A stretch of 24,337 bases of DNA, from the IMG/VR virus record IMGVR_UViG_3300021185_000239, positions 1 to 24,337 of that record. One strand, written 5' to 3'. Position numbers and translations under genes: made by a program. Origin of the DNA: a virus. The first letter of the stretch is position 1. Each line of letters starts with the position of its first letter. A model generated the notes under the pieces. That model had not been told where the DNA came from. It searched no databases and saw only the letters and a list, made by a program, of their open reading frames with translations. Shown here in pieces: positions 6,766-14,890 of this stretch.

Positions 6766-7046
6766 CACTACCAAACGCAAAGGCCATAGAAGGCTCAACA
6801 AAACTGACGGGCATACAGCGTGATTGGGTGAAGTCCTACGTTGCTGAGATTGTGGCTGGAGAGATACATAAAATTAAAAGCGAACTGCTGGAAGAAATAA
6901 CCAAAGCCAGTGGTTGCCAGTGTGAGCCAAGGGTTTCCGCCGCTGAAAGAGCCATACAAGATTTGGTTGCTCGCTATGAGGAGGACGACAAGTTCACCTT
7001 AACTCGTGCAAAATTGCTGAGATTCATGAAAGAGCAAGGACTGTAG
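6762..7046 (+). CDS. Small helical protein of unknown function (94 aa)
   Basis: The 94-aa protein is mainly helical and charged, with a predicted coiled-coil-like middle (VAEIVAGEIHKIKSELLEEI, about residues 27-46), a C-Q-C pair near residues 52-54 and a basic/hydrophobic C-terminal helix ending in KLLRFMKEQGL. The ATG overlaps the portal stop and the next gene starts one base after its stop, so it is co-translated with portal and the first fibre gene. The position is compatible with a head-completion factor or an assembly protein, but I recognise no family. Confidence 0.7.
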   Translation: MTLPNAKAIEGSTKLTGIQRDWVKSYVAEIVAGEIHKIKSELLEEITKASGCQCEPRVSAAERAIQDLVARYEEDDKFTLTRAKLLRFMKEQGL

Positions 7047-7047
7047 T

Positions 7048-9003
7048 ATGGCCTTTACAAAACCCACTGGAGACCAGATACGGTTCCGCTCCTCTCAGAC
7101 AGGCAACCACACTCTTGATACATATCTGGAGGCCACTGAGAAGGGCGGCCGTCCTCTATCTGCTCTCCTAGACGACATCTTCGATGCCAACGGCAACGTA
7201 GACGCTGGCTTTGTTACGTTCAATGTAGACGGCACAACAAACGTCCTACAGTATGCGCCGGGTCCACAGGCCGTCGCTGGTTCGTTTATTGATACGAATA
7301 CATTTCTTTTTCGGCTCCGAGGCAACTGGGCGCAAGACATTGATTACAAGCGGCTCGACCTAGTAACCCACAACAACAATCTTTACATATCCAACGCAGA
7401 CCACAACTCAGGTAGCACAGGTGTATTCCTAGACACAGCCACCAACTGGCAAGTTGTATCTGCGGCCGACACACTTATTCAAGCGATTGACGCCAAGGCC
7501 GACGAGTTGGAAGCAACTAAGTCGGAGACTTACTTCCACGGGTTTGAGCGTTCCGCAGACGGCGAACTCAAGTGGACGACTGGTCCGGGTCCAACAACTG
7601 TTTCCACATACAGCGGTTGGGAAAACCGTGACCCTCGCTCTGAGTACCCACGCATCCAGCGCATACCTTGTGCAATTACCACTAGGATTGATGTCCCACC
7701 AAGCGCAGTCCCAATAAATAGAGATGCAGACTCATCGGCAAGCTGGGGCATGACAACCCCAACGGCTGTACCAAGTTGGTGGACTGGAACTATTGGCCAA
7801 ATCATCTCCAACCCTGTCTTCGCTGGACAGATTGAGATTCCGTACCTTCCTCTCAACAGCCGTTGGAGTTACGTTGTAAGCCAGTATCTTGCCTACAACG
7901 CTGGCACAACAGACAGGAATGTTTGCTTCACCTTGCAAAGCGTGGATGAACCTTTATTTCTTATGTTCGCCAACCAGAACTCACGCGGCGTTGATAATCA
8001 AACAACCATGAACTCTACTATCTTGTTCTCAGAGGGCGCTGGCTGGACTTATCATCAAGGCGGCAGATACACATATAATAAGTATGTTGATAGCTCTAGT
8101 TCTGTGTTTATCAATAGCCCTTCTCAAATCCCTGTTGGGCGTAACCGTAAGTTCAACATGTACTTCCACCGCCAGAATAACTCTTATACTTCCGACAATG
8201 GTACGATAGAGATACGCGGCGCGAATATGCCTACGCTTTGGGAGTTCCAGATTGAAGACTTGGACTACGACCTTCCGCATCCGTCGACTTATTATGTAAA
8301 CAACATTGAGAAGACTCTTAGCTGGAACAGGAACTACCAAAACTTCCAGCAGATAGACCCTAATGTTGCAGGCGACTCTACTTCAATAAGAGCGTTTGAC
8401 CATTACGATGTACCTAACCTTGCCAAGAACGCTTCCATTACAAACGACTTCACCAACAAAGAGATTGAGCATTACACAGATGCTTATGAAGTTCAGCGTT
8501 TGGGTGGCTCAGATGAGCAATATTACTTTGCCAGTGACGGACACCTAAAGGTCAAGCTGGGCGAACACAGATACCCACGCTTTGAAGTTAGCCTTCAAGC
8601 CGAGTACGTCCCTAACTCTAATAGCCCCGGTCAACCAAGTAATGCCTACAACATAGCTGTCTTTGCATTAAACGAAACAAAGCAAAAGACCATTACACTT
8701 GTTCGCGGGCATATCTACGACTTTGAATACACAACAAGTTTGGATGACATGACTTGGGACGACCCAGCCCAGCGGCCGACGGTTAAGTTCCGCTTCTCTG
8801 AGGTGGCGGACGGCATTCATGGGACAGACGCTAACGGAGCCACAGGGACAACTTATTTGTCTGACGTCACTCTAAACGCGACTGGAAGTGTTAGCCGCAT
8901 CAAGGTGACAGCAAGCACTCCTGACACTCTGTATTATTTCGCCGACCCTGTTGCTGGTATCGGCGGGACAATAAACGTCGTCGACGAAGACGCTAACCCG
9001 TAG
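7048..9003 (+). CDS. Modular tail fibre / virion-surface protein A (651 aa)
   Basis: Three parts are visible. Residues about 1-65 form an N-terminal module (TLDTYLEATEKGGRPLSALL then DDIFDANGNVDAGFVTFNVD) also present at the start of the 612-aa protein at 18792. Residues about 87-138 form one W..D..Y...D.V...N..Y.S module like those in the next two fibres. A long beta-rich region rich in Asn, Thr and Tyr follows. The last 115 residues resemble a cupredoxin-like fold of marine phage fibres (FRFSEVADGIHG, then LYYFADPVAGIGG), but the Cys/His/Met copper ligands are missing. A receptor-binding or fibre-base role is inferred from modules and context; it could instead be a head decoration protein. 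An AAGGA precedes the ATG. Confidence 0.75.
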   Translation: MAFTKPTGDQIRFRSSQTGNHTLDTYLEATEKGGRPLSALLDDIFDANGNVDAGFVTFNVDGTTNVLQYAPGPQAVAGSFIDTNTFLFRLRGNWAQDIDYKRLDLVTHNNNLYISNADHNSGSTGVFLDTATNWQVVSAADTLIQAIDAKADELEATKSETYFHGFERSADGELKWTTGPGPTTVSTYSGWENRDPRSEYPRIQRIPCAITTRIDVPPSAVPINRDADSSASWGMTTPTAVPSWWTGTIGQIISNPVFAGQIEIPYLPLNSRWSYVVSQYLAYNAGTTDRNVCFTLQSVDEPLFLMFANQNSRGVDNQTTMNSTILFSEGAGWTYHQGGRYTYNKYVDSSSSVFINSPSQIPVGRNRKFNMYFHRQNNSYTSDNGTIEIRGANMPTLWEFQIEDLDYDLPHPSTYYVNNIEKTLSWNRNYQNFQQIDPNVAGDSTSIRAFDHYDVPNLAKNASITNDFTNKEIEHYTDAYEVQRLGGSDEQYYFASDGHLKVKLGEHRYPRFEVSLQAEYVPNSNSPGQPSNAYNIAVFALNETKQKTITLVRGHIYDFEYTTSLDDMTWDDPAQRPTVKFRFSEVADGIHGTDANGATGTTYLSDVTLNATGSVSRIKVTASTPDTLYYFADPVAGIGGTINVVDEDANP

Positions 9004-9011
9004 GAGATATT

Positions 9012-10115
9012 ATGGCACTTCTCGACTTAGGAAAATTCAGATTTAACTGGGCAGGCGTATGGAACGCATCGGCCAACTACACTAAGGATGATGTAGTTGA
9101 ACGCAATGGCGCGTCATACATAGCCGTTACCAATAACTTCAGCCGCCCCCCAGAAAACTTCCCCGCCGACTGGGACAGGATGGCGCAAGGCTTCGCCTAT
9201 CGCGGTGCGTGGGATGCCCAGCGTGGGTATGCCATGGGGGATATGGTTAAGTACAAAAACACCATTTGGGTAGCCGACCAAACCCAATCTTGGGCGACTG
9301 GCGACGCCGACCTTACTGTCCCGACAACCGACCCCTTTAATTGGAGTGAAGTTATAAACAGCTTCAACTACGCTGGTGACTGGGACGCCACCACACAGTA
9401 TGAAAAGTACGACATAGTCAAATACAACGACAACTTATATCTCGCCGCATCGCGTCCCTTCAGTGTCGGCAATGCTTATGGCCCCACGACTTCTGGTTGG
9501 GACGAACTGATGAATGGCTACTCTGTAAACTCAGGGCAGTTCGGCATCTTGGACGCACAGACCCAACTGACAGTGAACGGTGGGGCAGGCAACTCCACAG
9601 GCTTTGAAGTCAACTCAACTGACATTGTAGTTCACGGCGGCGGCCGATACCTCGGCGACGACTGGGGCGCTGGTACAGTCGTAAACTTTGAAAGAACTTA
9701 CAACGGCGCTAACCGCACAACTCAGACAGACCGTATTTATGAAGAGGCTTTGCCAGCATACACCTACGTCAGCGACGCAAACGGCCTAGTCGTCAACATC
9801 CATTACCACGGCAGGGCGCGGCACGACAACGGAAATATGGGCTTTGAGATGGTGGTTCAGTACAGAGATTCCACCAGCACATGGACTAACTTAGAAGAGC
9901 CACGTCGGCATCATAATTACATCTACGACGGTGGTGCCAACTGGTATATAGAAGCGTCTGCTTGGACTTCTGCATACCTTGATGACCGTTCCAATTATCT
10001 AAATGCCAGCGGCGAATTAGAACTCCGTCTTTACCTATACCACACTGGCGGCACAACTGATGACCAGTTGTATCTTTTCAGCACCGTCGTTGAGTACTGG
10101 GAGGTCACACGATGA
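9012..10115 (+). CDS. Tail fibre protein B with three W/Y/D repeat modules (367 aa)
   Basis: The N-terminus MALLDLGKFRFNWAGVW is paralogous to that of the 823-aa protein (MPIIDLGKLKFHWAGSW). Three tandem modules of about 50 residues follow, beginning near residues 10, 58 and 115: each reads W/F-x-G-x-W-x4-5-Y-x3-D-x-V/M...N..Y/W-x-A and ends with a Trp. They resemble carbohydrate-binding CBM5/12-like modules common in marine phage fibres. The C-terminal 190 residues are a unique beta-rich domain with many His and Tyr, likely the receptor-recognising tip. AGGAGATATT precedes the ATG, and the stop overlaps the start of its assembly chaperone. Likely a trimeric fibre; the sugar target is unknown. 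Confidence 0.8.
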   Translation: MALLDLGKFRFNWAGVWNASANYTKDDVVERNGASYIAVTNNFSRPPENFPADWDRMAQGFAYRGAWDAQRGYAMGDMVKYKNTIWVADQTQSWATGDADLTVPTTDPFNWSEVINSFNYAGDWDATTQYEKYDIVKYNDNLYLAASRPFSVGNAYGPTTSGWDELMNGYSVNSGQFGILDAQTQLTVNGGAGNSTGFEVNSTDIVVHGGGRYLGDDWGAGTVVNFERTYNGANRTTQTDRIYEEALPAYTYVSDANGLVVNIHYHGRARHDNGNMGFEMVVQYRDSTSTWTNLEEPRRHHNYIYDGGANWYIEASAWTSAYLDDRSNYLNASGELELRLYLYHTGGTTDDQLYLFSTVVEYWEVTR

Positions 10116-10474
10116 ATCCTAATTTTGAAAAATATTCTCTGGCTCTTGCGAAGCACTGTAAGGACACAGGCTTTGAATATAAATGCCTCCGCACTGAAAC
10201 GGACGGCACAACAGTTATTGTTTCTGTTGATGGCACAGAAATGTCCCCCGACTTCTTGGACGCCATTACAGATGAGGCGGTGACTGAGGAGCGCTGGAAA
10301 GAGGTGAGAGCCACCCGCAACGGGAAAATGCGTTCTTCTGACTGGACACAGGGCGCTGATAGCCCATTAACAAGCTCTCAAAAATCAAGTTGGCGCACCT
10401 ACAGACAAGCGTTGAGAGACATCACTGACCAAGGCGACCCCTTAAACATTAACTGGCCAAGCCCCCCAGCATGA
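10112..10474 (+). CDS. Tail fibre assembly chaperone 1 (120 aa)
   Basis: The C-terminal half carries the signature of the phage tail assembly chaperone family: RATRNGKMRSSDWTQGAD, then a WRTYRQALRDI segment and a WPSPP ending (pattern R...L..SDWT...D......W..YR.aLRDI......WP..P). Such proteins help trimerisation or attachment of the fibre encoded just upstream. The N-terminal 60 residues are less conserved and may recognise the fibre. The ATG overlaps the fibre stop (ATGA), with a strong GGAGG seven bases upstream, so stoichiometric coupled synthesis is likely. A paralogue of 89 aa follows the 823-aa fibre, making this one of two fibre-chaperone cassettes. Confidence 0.85.
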   Translation: MNPNFEKYSLALAKHCKDTGFEYKCLRTETDGTTVIVSVDGTEMSPDFLDAITDEAVTEERWKEVRATRNGKMRSSDWTQGADSPLTSSQKSSWRTYRQALRDITDQGDPLNINWPSPPA

Positions 10475-10534
10475 TGGGGACGACCATTACAAAACAAAGG
10501 GGTAGTCTATGGGTAACTGCATGAGGTTTGGACA

Positions 10535-13006
10535 ATGCCAATAATTGACTTAGGTAAGCTAAAATTCCACTGGGCTGGTAGCTGGTCGAATGTAAATAAC
10601 TACGAGAAGGACGACGTCGTTCTGCATAGACAGCAGTCGTGGGTTGGCCTTGGCGACAGTTATAATCAATCGCCAGAAGACGGAAGCACCTACTGGGAGC
10701 GTATGACTGGCGGCATGAACTTCAAAGGAAACTTTGACGTTGCTGAGCAATACTACCGCAACGACATGGTCAAGCATGGCAATGCTGTTTACATAGCAAT
10801 TATTGACAAGCCAACATTCGGAACCCAAACATCCGACACAGCGGCTTGGACAGTCATCGGCTCATGGAGCGGTACAGCCGTCACAGAGAACGCTGGCGAT
10901 TTAGTCTATCGTGATGAAAACAATCAGGAAAAACCTCTCCCTGCGAAGATACCGGGCAGAGGCAGGCCGACAGGTCTTACCCCTGACCTCTCCAATATGT
11001 CTTACAGTCGAAGTGTTGGCATGCAACACAAGCTAAAGTTAAATCATAGCGCTGACAACGAGATAGAGATTGAGACACCAAACGTATCTCATAACTTCAA
11101 AGTGACACTTGACGATAACGACAACCCTACTGGCTACCTATTCTATAGGGAGTTGAAGGGTGCTTCAGCAGACTACACGACTGAGTACGAAGTTCGTTGG
11201 AACGGCACAGACAATAAGTTTGAAATGCGTGAGAAGCTCCCACAGCCTGCGCCGACTACCACGACTTATGTTGTCACAGTCGCAGATGATGGCGGACAGG
11301 ACAAGTTTAACTTTGGTGCCGACGTAGCTCCAGTAATTACTGTGACCCGTGGTAGCACCTATGTTTTCCAGCAGTTCGCAAGTTCAAACGACACACACCA
11401 AATTGAATTTGCTGACGCGGCTGACGCTGACTACACAACAGGGATAACAACAAGTGGTACTCCCGGCGACGGCTCTGCGCTTACAACCTTTGTTGTGCCG
11501 ATGGATGCACCAGATGCTCTGAAGTACGCCTGTGTTTCGCATGGCAATGCTATGGGCAACACAATCACAGTCGTAGACGCAATCCCTTATGAGCAAAACA
11601 AACGTCTTTCAATGCGTCGCTCTGGACACTTCCGTAGCTCAGACTTCAACTTCCACCGTTTGCGCTTTGACATGTCACACACCACTCTTGCCGACGATGG
11701 CCAAGCAGTAAGCGCTCCAATTCGCCTTCGCTTTGCCAACATCGCAGATGGCAACCACAACCCAGCGGCCACTTATACCGACAGAAGCGCTCTTACAAAC
11801 AATGCGTACTTTGTTCAAAGTGGAACCGCGCCCGCCGACGACCTCACCGAAGAGTTGTATGCAAAGGTCTACACCAATACCCACGATGGCACTTGGTATA
11901 ACAACAGGGTTACTTACTACGGAACACCCGGAACGGACGGAGCTTTTGTAGAAATTTGGCAAGACTACGATGACCACACAGCAACAGACCAAGTATATTA
12001 CTTCGAGCAGTTTAACACTGCCGCTGGTGGTACTGTAGACATTGGCTATGAGCTAATGGGTCTTAACCCTGCCCTTGTTTTGCACAGATGGCATCAGTAT
12101 CAATTTGAAGTATCCACAGTCGGGACTTCAGCGAACCATCCTTTCTACATCAAGAATCAGCAAAGCTCTGGTACTGGAGACCAGATTGCTGGTGTAACCA
12201 ACAACGGCTCTGACGCGGCAACCGTTGCTATGTGGATAGGAAACGACACATCAGTAAACCCTGACACAATGTACTATGTCTCCTCATTCGATAACACAAA
12301 CTTCACAAACTCCATAACACTCACAAACAAAATAGTCGCGCCATCAATTATATACCCTGATAACGTGATACTCTACGACGGAGCTTACCAGTTCTCAGGG
12401 CAAGCAAGCGCGCTAAACCTTTATTGGGATAGGTTCGAGGGATGGCAAGAGTTTAGCAGAATCCAAGTAAAACTAATGGACGGTCAGACTGTAGACGATA
12501 CCGACCAGTCTGTTTATATCCGTTATTACTGGGGTCCGGGCGACGGCAAAACATACACACGCCAAGACGCCAGCTACTATTATGCTTGGCAGGCCGCTCT
12601 AGGAACGACTGCCTCTCAGACTCAGGCTTACGGTAACAACCTCACCTATGCCCAAATTGTTTGGGACACAGGTAGCCAAAATCGTGAGCAATGGAACACA
12701 GAGATTAACATCAATCTAACCCCAAAGGCTCCCGGCAACTTCTATGGTAGCCCATCTCAATCTGGTGGCCAAGACGAGACCTTCTCCGTAACTGGCGCAC
12801 AGCGTTATTATGACGGCACAGATAGGTCTTTTACTTGGGACTGGAAAACTAACGGAACCAGAGACAACACTACTCAATACGACATGAAGGGTAGTGGGCG
12901 TAACAACGCCAACATCGCCGCTGGGAACTATTTTGTGGGCTTTCGTATTTACTCAAACAGCGGGAACATCGCTAACCTAAGTTGGCAAGTAAGAGGACAT
13001 CGCTAA
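10535..13006 (+). CDS. Large tail fibre protein C with cupredoxin-like domains (823 aa)
   Basis: The N-terminus (residues 1-110) has the DLGK..F.WAG anchor and two W/Y/D modules like fibre B. Residues about 242-350 form a cupredoxin-like domain (YVVTVADDGGQDKFNF, TRGSTYVFQQ, then YACVSHGNAMGNTITVV) with candidate copper ligands His288, Cys333, His336 and Met340. Two further copies, about 395-505 (RFANIADGNH ... YYFEQFNTAAGG) and 506-600 (NPALVLHRWHQYQFEV ... MYYVSSFDN), lack most ligands. The last 200 residues are a Tyr/Asn/Gln-rich beta domain, probably the receptor-binding tip. GAGG seven bases upstream supports the start at 10535. Its TAA overlaps the ATG of its own assembly chaperone. Confidence 0.82.
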   Translation: MPIIDLGKLKFHWAGSWSNVNNYEKDDVVLHRQQSWVGLGDSYNQSPEDGSTYWERMTGGMNFKGNFDVAEQYYRNDMVKHGNAVYIAIIDKPTFGTQTSDTAAWTVIGSWSGTAVTENAGDLVYRDENNQEKPLPAKIPGRGRPTGLTPDLSNMSYSRSVGMQHKLKLNHSADNEIEIETPNVSHNFKVTLDDNDNPTGYLFYRELKGASADYTTEYEVRWNGTDNKFEMREKLPQPAPTTTTYVVTVADDGGQDKFNFGADVAPVITVTRGSTYVFQQFASSNDTHQIEFADAADADYTTGITTSGTPGDGSALTTFVVPMDAPDALKYACVSHGNAMGNTITVVDAIPYEQNKRLSMRRSGHFRSSDFNFHRLRFDMSHTTLADDGQAVSAPIRLRFANIADGNHNPAATYTDRSALTNNAYFVQSGTAPADDLTEELYAKVYTNTHDGTWYNNRVTYYGTPGTDGAFVEIWQDYDDHTATDQVYYFEQFNTAAGGTVDIGYELMGLNPALVLHRWHQYQFEVSTVGTSANHPFYIKNQQSSGTGDQIAGVTNNGSDAATVAMWIGNDTSVNPDTMYYVSSFDNTNFTNSITLTNKIVAPSIIYPDNVILYDGAYQFSGQASALNLYWDRFEGWQEFSRIQVKLMDGQTVDDTDQSVYIRYYWGPGDGKTYTRQDASYYYAWQAALGTTASQTQAYGNNLTYAQIVWDTGSQNREQWNTEININLTPKAPGNFYGSPSQSGGQDETFSVTGAQRYYDGTDRSFTWDWKTNGTRDNTTQYDMKGSGRNNANIAAGNYFVGFRIYSNSGNIANLSWQVRGHR

Positions 13007-13275
13007 TGGCTACTATCACAGTAACAGATGGATGCGGAAACTTTTGGGAAGAGGAGCATACTCCCGACCCAACTCTGCACGCAAAAAACGTAGCGATTGA
13101 CGCACAGACACGCCTCGCATCATCTGATTGGACAATGATTTCTGATGTTGGCCTTACACCATCATGCAAGACCGCGTTTGAAAACTACCGTGCCATCCTC
13201 CGTGGCATAAGACTTGATGGCTCAACCCTCCCTGACTCCGGCTGGCCGGAAGAACCAGCAGTAGAATTTAGCTAG
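13006..13275 (+). CDS. Tail fibre assembly chaperone 2 (89 aa)
   Basis: This is a shorter paralogue of the 120-aa chaperone: it has QTRLASSDWTMISDVGLTP, then FENYRAILRGI and a final SGWPEEP, the same R.LASSDWT..D..L / YR..LR.I / WP..P order. It probably assists folding or assembly of the 823-aa fibre. I chose the ATG at 13006 rather than 13 bases inside the fibre gene upstream (12982), because AAGAGG lies nine bases before it and the start overlaps the fibre TAA (TAATG). The N-terminal part (MATITVTDGCGNFWEEEHT) differs from the first chaperone, which fits specificity for a different fibre. Confidence 0.82.
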   Translation: MATITVTDGCGNFWEEEHTPDPTLHAKNVAIDAQTRLASSDWTMISDVGLTPSCKTAFENYRAILRGIRLDGSTLPDSGWPEEPAVEFS

Positions 13276-13277
13276 GT

Positions 13278-13484
13278 GTGGATATGACAGAGCCAGTGGA
13301 AGTTACACTAGCAAGGTTAGAAGAGCGTATCAAAACTCTCGCCGATGAAGTTCGCCATGTCCATGTAGAAGTCTCCGACTTGAAGGCGCAAGCCAACAGG
13401 TGGAAGGGAGCTTTCTGGGTGATGGTTGCTGTCGGCGGCGTGGTGGGATGGATTTCACATTTACTATTAGGCTGGGCTAGATGA
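13278..13484 (+). CDS. Holin-like or XhlA-like membrane protein (68 aa)
   Basis: The protein has an N-terminal heptad coiled coil (LARLEERIKTLADEVRHVHV, about residues 11-30, continuing through VSDLKAQ) followed by one transmembrane helix near residues 44-66 (GAFWVMVAVGGVVGWISHLL) and a short basic end. This coiled coil plus C-terminal membrane anchor is typical of XhlA/haemolysin-type proteins and small phage holins, which help endolysin reach the wall. The GTG at 13278 or the ATG at 13284 may be the true start; AGGTGTGG upstream favours the ATG. No endolysin is encoded next to it, so a structural membrane role is not excluded. Its stop overlaps the next ATG. Confidence 0.65.
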   Translation: MDMTEPVEVTLARLEERIKTLADEVRHVHVEVSDLKAQANRWKGAFWVMVAVGGVVGWISHLLLGWAR

Positions 13485-13774
13485 CACCAAACGAAAAACG
13501 TGAAGCTATTGAAGATTTAATTAAGTCGTCTGGGTGGGCTGTAATCAAAGAAGAGATGCAGTCTTCCATATTACAGGCGGCATTCCAAATTTCCGATAAC
13601 GCGAACATGCCTATCGAAGAAATGCACTTCCGTCGTGGCTCCATGTGGGCGGCGCGTAAGTTTGTAGAACTCCCTAATTCCGTGAGCGCTTTGTTGCAAA
13701 ACGACATATTGCTCGACGCGGCAAATAGGGGGGAACTGAAAACGGATGAGCGCTACGGCCCGAATCCATTATAA
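13481..13774 (+). CDS. Conserved-looking helical protein of unknown function (97 aa)
   Basis: The protein is helical, with an N-terminal MTPNEKREAIEDLIKSSGW, a Met/Gln-rich middle and a QNDILLDAANRGELK helix near the end. I have no firm family, though small proteins of this character often sit before the scaffold gene in marine phages. The start overlaps the stop of the holin-like gene (ATGA). Its last codons contain a 13-base string that recurs in the leader of the capsid gene, and its stop codon lies within a TATAAT that could be a -10 element for the scaffold-capsid unit, so the 3' end may be constrained for regulation as well as coding. Confidence 0.7.
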   Translation: MTPNEKREAIEDLIKSSGWAVIKEEMQSSILQAAFQISDNANMPIEEMHFRRGSMWAARKFVELPNSVSALLQNDILLDAANRGELKTDERYGPNPL

Positions 13775-13775
13775 T
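13747..13775 (+). promoter_or_regulatory. Possible promoter before scaffold and capsid genes
   Basis: A perfect TATAAT at 13770-13775 overlaps the TAA stop of the 97-aa gene, 26 bases before the scaffold ATG. The -35 region is poor (TGAGCG at 17-base spacing). Extra transcription of scaffold and capsid would make sense at this place, but the call rests mostly on the -10. Confidence 0.3.
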
Positions 13776-13801
13776 CCCGCTACGGCTGGAAGGAGAATAA
13801 A

Positions 13802-14839
13802 ATGGCAGAACAAGATGACCAGATGATTGCACAGATGGCCGCACAACAGTTGGGCGCTCCGGCTCCCGAAGCCGCCCCAGCGCAACCACAGCAAGACCCT
13901 GCGAAAGCAGAGACACCTCCGACTAATCAAGAGAAGGTTCAGGAAGCTGTAAGCCCTGAGACTGAAGGTGATAAGCAGAGGGACGAAGCCTTTATCGAAG
14001 TAGACTTTGGAGATGGACGCAAAGAAGTCATGTCAGGCTCTCAGATTGCAGGGATGACAACACGGTATAAAGACTTAAACCACAAGAACGCCACACGCTA
14101 TAAACCAATGGAACCAGCGATTGGCCTACTTGAGACCATGATGCAAAACGCCAGAGAACAAGGCGTGGAGGTCAGCGGTGACGACTTAGCGCAGTTTGTT
14201 AGCGCGGCAATTCAAGGCTACACTTCAAACCCGACTATGGGTGGACAAGTCGACCCGACACCTGACCGCCCAGATGGCAGTGATTTTGATGCACAAATGG
14301 ATGCAGACATCGAATCATGGGAGCGCGAGAACGCTGTGTCCCTGCCGCCTATGTACCGTCAGGGCTTTAAGATGATGCGTCAGCTAATGCAAGAGAACGA
14401 AGGTCTCAAAAACAACATGGCTGGCATGATTCAACAAGCTCAGTCGTTGAACACTCAAGCTCAACAGCAGGCTCAAGGCGCGATGCAAGCTGGCGACAAT
14501 GCTTACAGACAGCAAGCCGCCAACAATTTGAACGAAGCCCAAACACAATTCGACTTACCTGATGATGCTGAGTCAGACTTCTTCGACTTTGCGTATGGAC
14601 GTGGCTACACAGTCGAAGACTTTATTGACCGCGACTTAACTATAAAGGTGATGCAAGACTTTTCGGCGAACCGTCAGACTCCAGAGATGGAACGGTTACG
14701 CGCACTTAATCAAAAGCGTCAGGCATTCACAGGAGCGACACAGTCAGCCCCATCTGCGGGAGGTGCGCCACAAAATCAAGGTGATGAGTTTATTAACGCA
14801 GTAGCACAGCAAGCCATGCAAAAGCGCGGCTTAGTGTAA
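13802..14839 (+). CDS. Scaffolding protein (345 aa)
   Basis: The protein has the composition of a phage scaffold: acidic, rich in Gln, Ala, Met and Pro, with a disordered N-terminal arm (AAQQLGAPAPEAAPAQPQQD, about residues 13-32), a conserved-looking EVDFGDGRKEVMSGSQIAGM segment near residues 67-86, and Gln-rich helices in the middle (QAQSLNTQAQQQAQGAMQAG) suitable for coiled coils. The C-terminal region is basic near QKRQAFT and ends with MQKRGLV, like capsid-binding tails. It directly precedes the major capsid gene, as scaffolds do. AAGGAGAATAAAATGG around the start is a strong ribosome binding site, almost identical to that of the gene at 24174. No protease domain is seen. Confidence 0.88.
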   Translation: MAEQDDQMIAQMAAQQLGAPAPEAAPAQPQQDPAKAETPPTNQEKVQEAVSPETEGDKQRDEAFIEVDFGDGRKEVMSGSQIAGMTTRYKDLNHKNATRYKPMEPAIGLLETMMQNAREQGVEVSGDDLAQFVSAAIQGYTSNPTMGGQVDPTPDRPDGSDFDAQMDADIESWERENAVSLPPMYRQGFKMMRQLMQENEGLKNNMAGMIQQAQSLNTQAQQQAQGAMQAGDNAYRQQAANNLNEAQTQFDLPDDAESDFFDFAYGRGYTVEDFIDRDLTIKVMQDFSANRQTPEMERLRALNQKRQAFTGATQSAPSAGGAPQNQGDEFINAVAQQAMQKRGLV

Positions 14840-14847
14840 AAAACCAA

Positions 14848-14872
14848 AACGAGGACGACATACGTCCTCGTT
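14848..14872 (+). terminator. Hairpin after scaffold gene, attenuator or terminator
   Basis: AACGAGGACG-acata-CGTCCTCGTT is a perfect 10-bp stem with a 5-base loop starting nine bases after the scaffold stop. The following bases (CTAATATTTAAT) are AT-rich but not a clean T-run, so partial termination or RNA stabilisation between scaffold and capsid is more likely than full stop. Confidence 0.65.
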
Positions 14873-14890
14873 CTAATATTTAATACAGAC

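Noticed and set aside
10509-10544. An 11-codon ORF (MGNCMRFGQCQ) overlapping the start of the 823-aa fibre, possibly a leader peptide
   Set aside because: Very short, with only a GGGG-type ribosome binding site; nothing beyond its position supports translation.
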